DNA of 7,111 nucleotides from JBBRWV01 sp038248985 (GTDB lineage Bacteria; Planctomycetota; Phycisphaerae; WQYP01). The notes beneath the pieces were generated by a model that ran no database searches, was not told where the DNA came from, and was given only the letters and a program-made list of their open reading frames with translations. The number at the start of each line of letters is the position of its first letter. Position 1 is the stretch's first letter. The stretch lies in the NCBI GenBank assembly GCA_038248985.1, contig JBBRWV010000150.1, positions 1-7,111 of the forward strand, written 5' to 3'. The translations under genes and the position numbers were made by a program. Positions 4,146-7,111 of this stretch are shown here, piece by piece.

Positions 4146-6902
4146 ATGTCTAAGTTCATTACCAGCATGGTGTTATGTACGTTTATCTCCATTTCGGCCC
4201 CTTTTCTCGTCGGCTGCCCCAAAAATACCCCCCAGCCAACCCCACCCACCAAAACCGTCGCCACACTCTCCCCTACCTCCGCCTCGCGCCTCGTTCTCGC
4301 TCGCCATTCCACCCACTTCCTCAAAGTTGAAGGTGCCATCTCCTCCCCCTCCCGTCTCATCGCCCGCATCGACAGCGCACCCGCCATCCGCATCTCCGCC
4401 TTCTCCCTCCGCGCCCATCGCTCCACCTCATCCAGTCCCCTCGCCGACCAACTCCTCGCCACTCCCCAAATCGTCGTTGATGCCGGCAGCTACCTCGCGC
4501 CTCTCTCCACCGACGCCTCCGGCGCTTTCCAAATCACCACCCCCATGCCCATCTGGCTCCGCATCGACGTCCCTTCCACCGCCGACTCCGGCCCCTTCAA
4601 ACTCCACATCCTCCAAGAACCCATCACCCCCACTCCCTCCCAAAATCTCCCCACCCAAGAACAAACCATCCCCCTCACCATCTCTGACATCGTCTATCCC
4701 ACCGAGCCCCGCATCCTCGCCGCCGCCACCACCACCATCGCCGATCTCTCGCGCCTCTTCCCCCTCACCTTCGGCACGCTCAACGCCGGCTTCCTCGATC
4801 GCGCCGATCCCGACCACGCCGACGCCGTCCGCCAACTCGACGCCCTCGTCCAAGCCGCCCAATTCCAGGGCCTCGCCCTCTTCGTCGAAGATCTCGCCCC
4901 CGTCATCAAAGTCGATGACGTCGGCAAAGTCACCGTCGATTGGGACTCCTACGACCGCATCATGACTCCCTATATGGAAGGCTCCGCCTTCGCCGATCGC
5001 ATCCCCTACCAGGTCTGGATCGCCCCCATTCCTCCACGCCGCATCCGCGATGAGCCCACGCAACTCCGCCAATACCTCGCCTCCTGCGTCGAGCACTATC
5101 TCGCCAAGGGCTGGATCGCCACGCCCGCATTCATGCACCCCGCACTCGTCGAAGCCGTCGGCGAAAACGCCGACCCCGTCCTCCGCGAAAAAATCAGCAC
5201 CGTCCTCAAAATGCACCTCAGCAAAGATGTCCTCGCCGTCAGCACTCCCGACGCCGTCATCCCTCATCCGCGTCTCTGGGTCATCGATGACACCGATCCC
5301 CGCCTCCCGCCCGCCGGCGCTCTCGCCACCGAAGAAAGCATCCGCGTCTGGCCCTGGACCTGCGCCGCCCGCGGTGCCAAAGGCTTCGTCTGGCGCAACG
5401 CCGTCGAAAGCGTCGACAGTCTCGCACAGCTCGAATCCCCCGTCACCATCGGCTCCGGCCGCCGCCCCCTCCTCATCGTCCAAACCCCACCGAAAAATGA
5501 CCCCACCCCCGTCGCCGTCCTCCCCTCCCTCCGCCTCGCCTGGCTCAACGCCGGCCTCAACGACACCAACATGCTCGGTCTTCTCGAACGCCGCGGCGAT
5601 CCCGCTGTCGTCAGCGAAGTCCTCGCCGGCGTCGTGGGACGCACCGGCCTGACCGTCGCCGTCCCCTCCGAACCCGGCGATCTCCCACTGGCCCCCGCCG
5701 GCTTCCTTTACTCCGCCTGGCCTGCCGATCACGCCGCATGGCAACGCCTCCCCGCCCTCCTCGAAATGCTCGTCTCCTCCACCGATCTCGGGCACCGCGC
5801 CAAAATTTCCCCCTCCGATCCCCTCTATCTCGCCACCAAACTCTGGCTCGCCGAAACCCATCGCCCCGTCGTCCGCATCGCCGGCTACCGCTTCGCCCAA
5901 CGCCCCGGTCGTGAAGGCCCCATTACCGATATCGACCTCGAACTCCTTGTCGAAAATCCCCTCAACACCAGGGTCGATCTCGAATTCCTCCTCGAAAATC
6001 TCCCCGGCGATTTCCAGCTCACTCCCGGCGCCCCCGGCATCAACCCTCTCACTCCCAACAAACGCCTTGTCACCATCGAACCTTCCGCCCTCACCCGGGT
6101 CCGCATCCCCCTCGCCGGCCACATCGATACCCTCCGCAAAACCCCGCAGCCCCACAATATCTCCATCCGCGAACTCACCGGCGGTGCCACCATCCAACTC
6201 CCCCTCCTCCTCCCCATCTATCGCGTCCGGCCCCTCGACGCCAACGCCTTCCTCACCATCGACGGCAAACCCGACGACTGGACCCTCGACGTCGTCGCCC
6301 GCGACTACGGCCCCATGCTCATCAACTCCCGCTACCTCAGCCGCGCCGAACTCCTTCGCGGTAGGGGGGTGGACCCCAACCCCGAAACCCTCACCCTCGC
6401 CTTGGCCGAAGATCCACCCGCCACCGTCCGCTGGTCGCACGATGCCGCCAACATCTACGCCCTCATCACCTGCCCCCAGCCCGACGCCGCCGATGAAAAA
6501 AACAACGACTGGCCTCAGCAAAGCAACCGCTGGTGGGGCACCGACGGCGTCCAACTTCTCCTCACCTCCGGCAACACCCTCCAAAACAAACGCCTCATCC
6601 ATCTCGGCATCAAACCCAGCGGCGTCGTCCTCACCCTCGCCGCCACCCTCGCCCCCAACACCGCCTCCACCTCCTCTCTCAAATGGACCGACGGCCCCTC
6701 CGGCCTCAAGTTCGGCATCACCTCCACCCGCTCCGCCTACACCGTCGAACTCGCCATCCCCCGCTCCTGGTTCCCCCACGAATCCCAATTCCGCGTCAAT
6801 CTTCTCCGCCACCGCGCCGCCGACCTCCGCAGCACCAGTTGGTCCGGCCCCGTCGTCGACGACACCGACATCTCCCTAATGGGCCTCCTCGTCACCGAAT
6901 AA
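4146..6902 (+). CDS. Lipoprotein with DUF4091-like core and C-terminal CBM9-like domain
   Basis: The product has 918 residues. Residues 1-23 are a lipoprotein signal peptide with lipobox L-V-G-C, Cys24 being the lipidated residue. Residues about 45-180 form a probable beta-sandwich. Residues about 185-485 resemble DUF4091 proteins, whose core is thought to have a glycoside-hydrolase-like fold. The clues are RLWVIDDTDPRLPP, RVWPWTCAARGAKGFVW (398-416) and PSLRLAWLNAGLNDTNMLGL (460-479), the last matching the family's 'S.RL..LR.G..D...L.LL' end motif. A second beta-rich region spans about 570-690. Residues 698-917 look like a CBM9/DOMON-type carbohydrate-binding domain: LTIDGKPDDW, WWGTDGVQLLL (796-806), YTVELAIPRSWFP (865-877) and a final SW. 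It is probably membrane-anchored and acts on or binds polysaccharide outside the cytoplasm. Catalytic residues could not be placed. The start is the only one after the in-frame TAA at 4128. Confidence 0.85.
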   Translation: MSKFITSMVLCTFISISAPFLVGCPKNTPQPTPPTKTVATLSPTSASRLVLARHSTHFLKVEGAISSPSRLIARIDSAPAIRISAFSLRAHRSTSSSPLADQLLATPQIVVDAGSYLAPLSTDASGAFQITTPMPIWLRIDVPSTADSGPFKLHILQEPITPTPSQNLPTQEQTIPLTISDIVYPTEPRILAAATTTIADLSRLFPLTFGTLNAGFLDRADPDHADAVRQLDALVQAAQFQGLALFVEDLAPVIKVDDVGKVTVDWDSYDRIMTPYMEGSAFADRIPYQVWIAPIPPRRIRDEPTQLRQYLASCVEHYLAKGWIATPAFMHPALVEAVGENADPVLREKISTVLKMHLSKDVLAVSTPDAVIPHPRLWVIDDTDPRLPPAGALATEESIRVWPWTCAARGAKGFVWRNAVESVDSLAQLESPVTIGSGRRPLLIVQTPPKNDPTPVAVLPSLRLAWLNAGLNDTNMLGLLERRGDPAVVSEVLAGVVGRTGLTVAVPSEPGDLPLAPAGFLYSAWPADHAAWQRLPALLEMLVSSTDLGHRAKISPSDPLYLATKLWLAETHRPVVRIAGYRFAQRPGREGPITDIDLELLVENPLNTRVDLEFLLENLPGDFQLTPGAPGINPLTPNKRLVTIEPSALTRVRIPLAGHIDTLRKTPQPHNISIRELTGGATIQLPLLLPIYRVRPLDANAFLTIDGKPDDWTLDVVARDYGPMLINSRYLSRAELLRGRGVDPNPETLTLALAEDPPATVRWSHDAANIYALITCPQPDAADEKNNDWPQQSNRWWGTDGVQLLLTSGNTLQNKRLIHLGIKPSGVVLTLAATLAPNTASTSSLKWTDGPSGLKFGITSTRSAYTVELAIPRSWFPHESQFRVNLLRHRAADLRSTSWSGPVVDDTDISLMGLLVTE

Positions 6903-6992
6903 CCCCAACCCGCGTCATCAAATCTCTCCCACCCGCGTCGCCCAACTATCGCACCGCACCCTAAGCCCGCATAAGAAAAAAAGGACTTCTTC

Positions 6993-7111
6993 GTGCCTTG
7001 TATGTTAACCACACCTATGGCCAACCTTCCCTCCATCGTGTCTACTTACCCCCGCCGCGTCCGCGTGACGACGAGCGGAGCGAGGAGTCATGCGGACGCG
7101 GCGGCCGGCCC
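6993..7111 (+). CDS. Possible start of a further gene, cut by the window edge
   Basis: AAAAAAGGA ending at 6985 resembles the ribosome binding site of the gene at 874. Seven bases later, GTG 6993 opens a frame that runs to the window edge; ATG 7002 and ATG 7017 lie in the same frame but are too far from the site. The reading begins MPCMLTTPMANLPSIV. The frame then runs through a strong palindrome (7052-7104), which is unusual inside a gene, so it may be spurious or interrupted by a repeat. No family is recognised. Confidence 0.25.
   Translation, partial: MPCMLTTPMANLPSIVSTYPRRVRVTTSGARSHADAAAG
7052..7104. repeat. Large palindrome with 18-bp stem
   Basis: CCGCCGCGTCCGCGTGAC (7052-7069) pairs with GTCATGCGGACGCGGCGG (7087-7104) over 18 positions, 17 Watson-Crick and one G-T wobble, around a 17-base loop GACGAGCGGAGCGAGGA. 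It is G-rich in the loop, unlike the C-rich resident genes, and no T-tract follows on either side within view. It looks like a dispersed palindromic repeat of the REP or small mobile type rather than a terminator, though only one copy is in the window. Confidence 0.75.

Noticed and set aside
4428..6812. Long minus-strand open frame (794 codons) opposite the lipoprotein gene
   Set aside because: Same cause: a G/E/D/V-rich antisense of a strongly C-ending gene, while the plus frame has a signal peptide and recognisable domains.

Overview
The window looks like chromosomal DNA from a GC-rich bacterium of the Planctomycetes-Verrucomicrobia group, most likely a Phycisphaerae-like planctomycete. The reasons are the extreme preference for codons ending in C, a lipoprotein with a DUF4091-type core and a CBM9-like C-terminus, and a truncated gene tail of a type I associate with secreted planctomycete enzymes. 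This assignment is inference, because no ribosomal RNA or marker gene is present.

Layout. The left edge (1-406) carries a minus-strand module: a BrnT-like toxin gene that looks broken at both ends, followed by the start of a small unrecognised gene with a strong ribosome binding site that is buried in a hairpin. Positions 427-549 (+) hold only the 3' end of a gene, and 550-873 holds no gene I can support. A large gene at 874-3399 (+) encodes an 841-residue cytoplasmic protein of unknown function, with an NTF2-like N-terminus, four divergent copies of one repeat domain, an acidic linker and a Lys/Pro tail.

Positions 3410-3720 contain a three-copy tandem array of a structured 117-118 bp unit. 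Its hairpin stems covary, its linker is invariant, and read on the minus strand each unit ends like an intrinsic terminator. Positions 3721-4145 form the upstream region of the second large gene (4146-6902, +), which encodes a 918-residue lipoprotein. The right edge has a possible gene start at 6993 and an 18-bp-stem palindrome at 7052-7104.

The two large genes are 746 bp apart with the array between them, so they are probably transcribed separately. Nothing visible ties their functions together. The best candidates for something undescribed are the tandem structured-RNA-like array and the four-repeat protein next to it.
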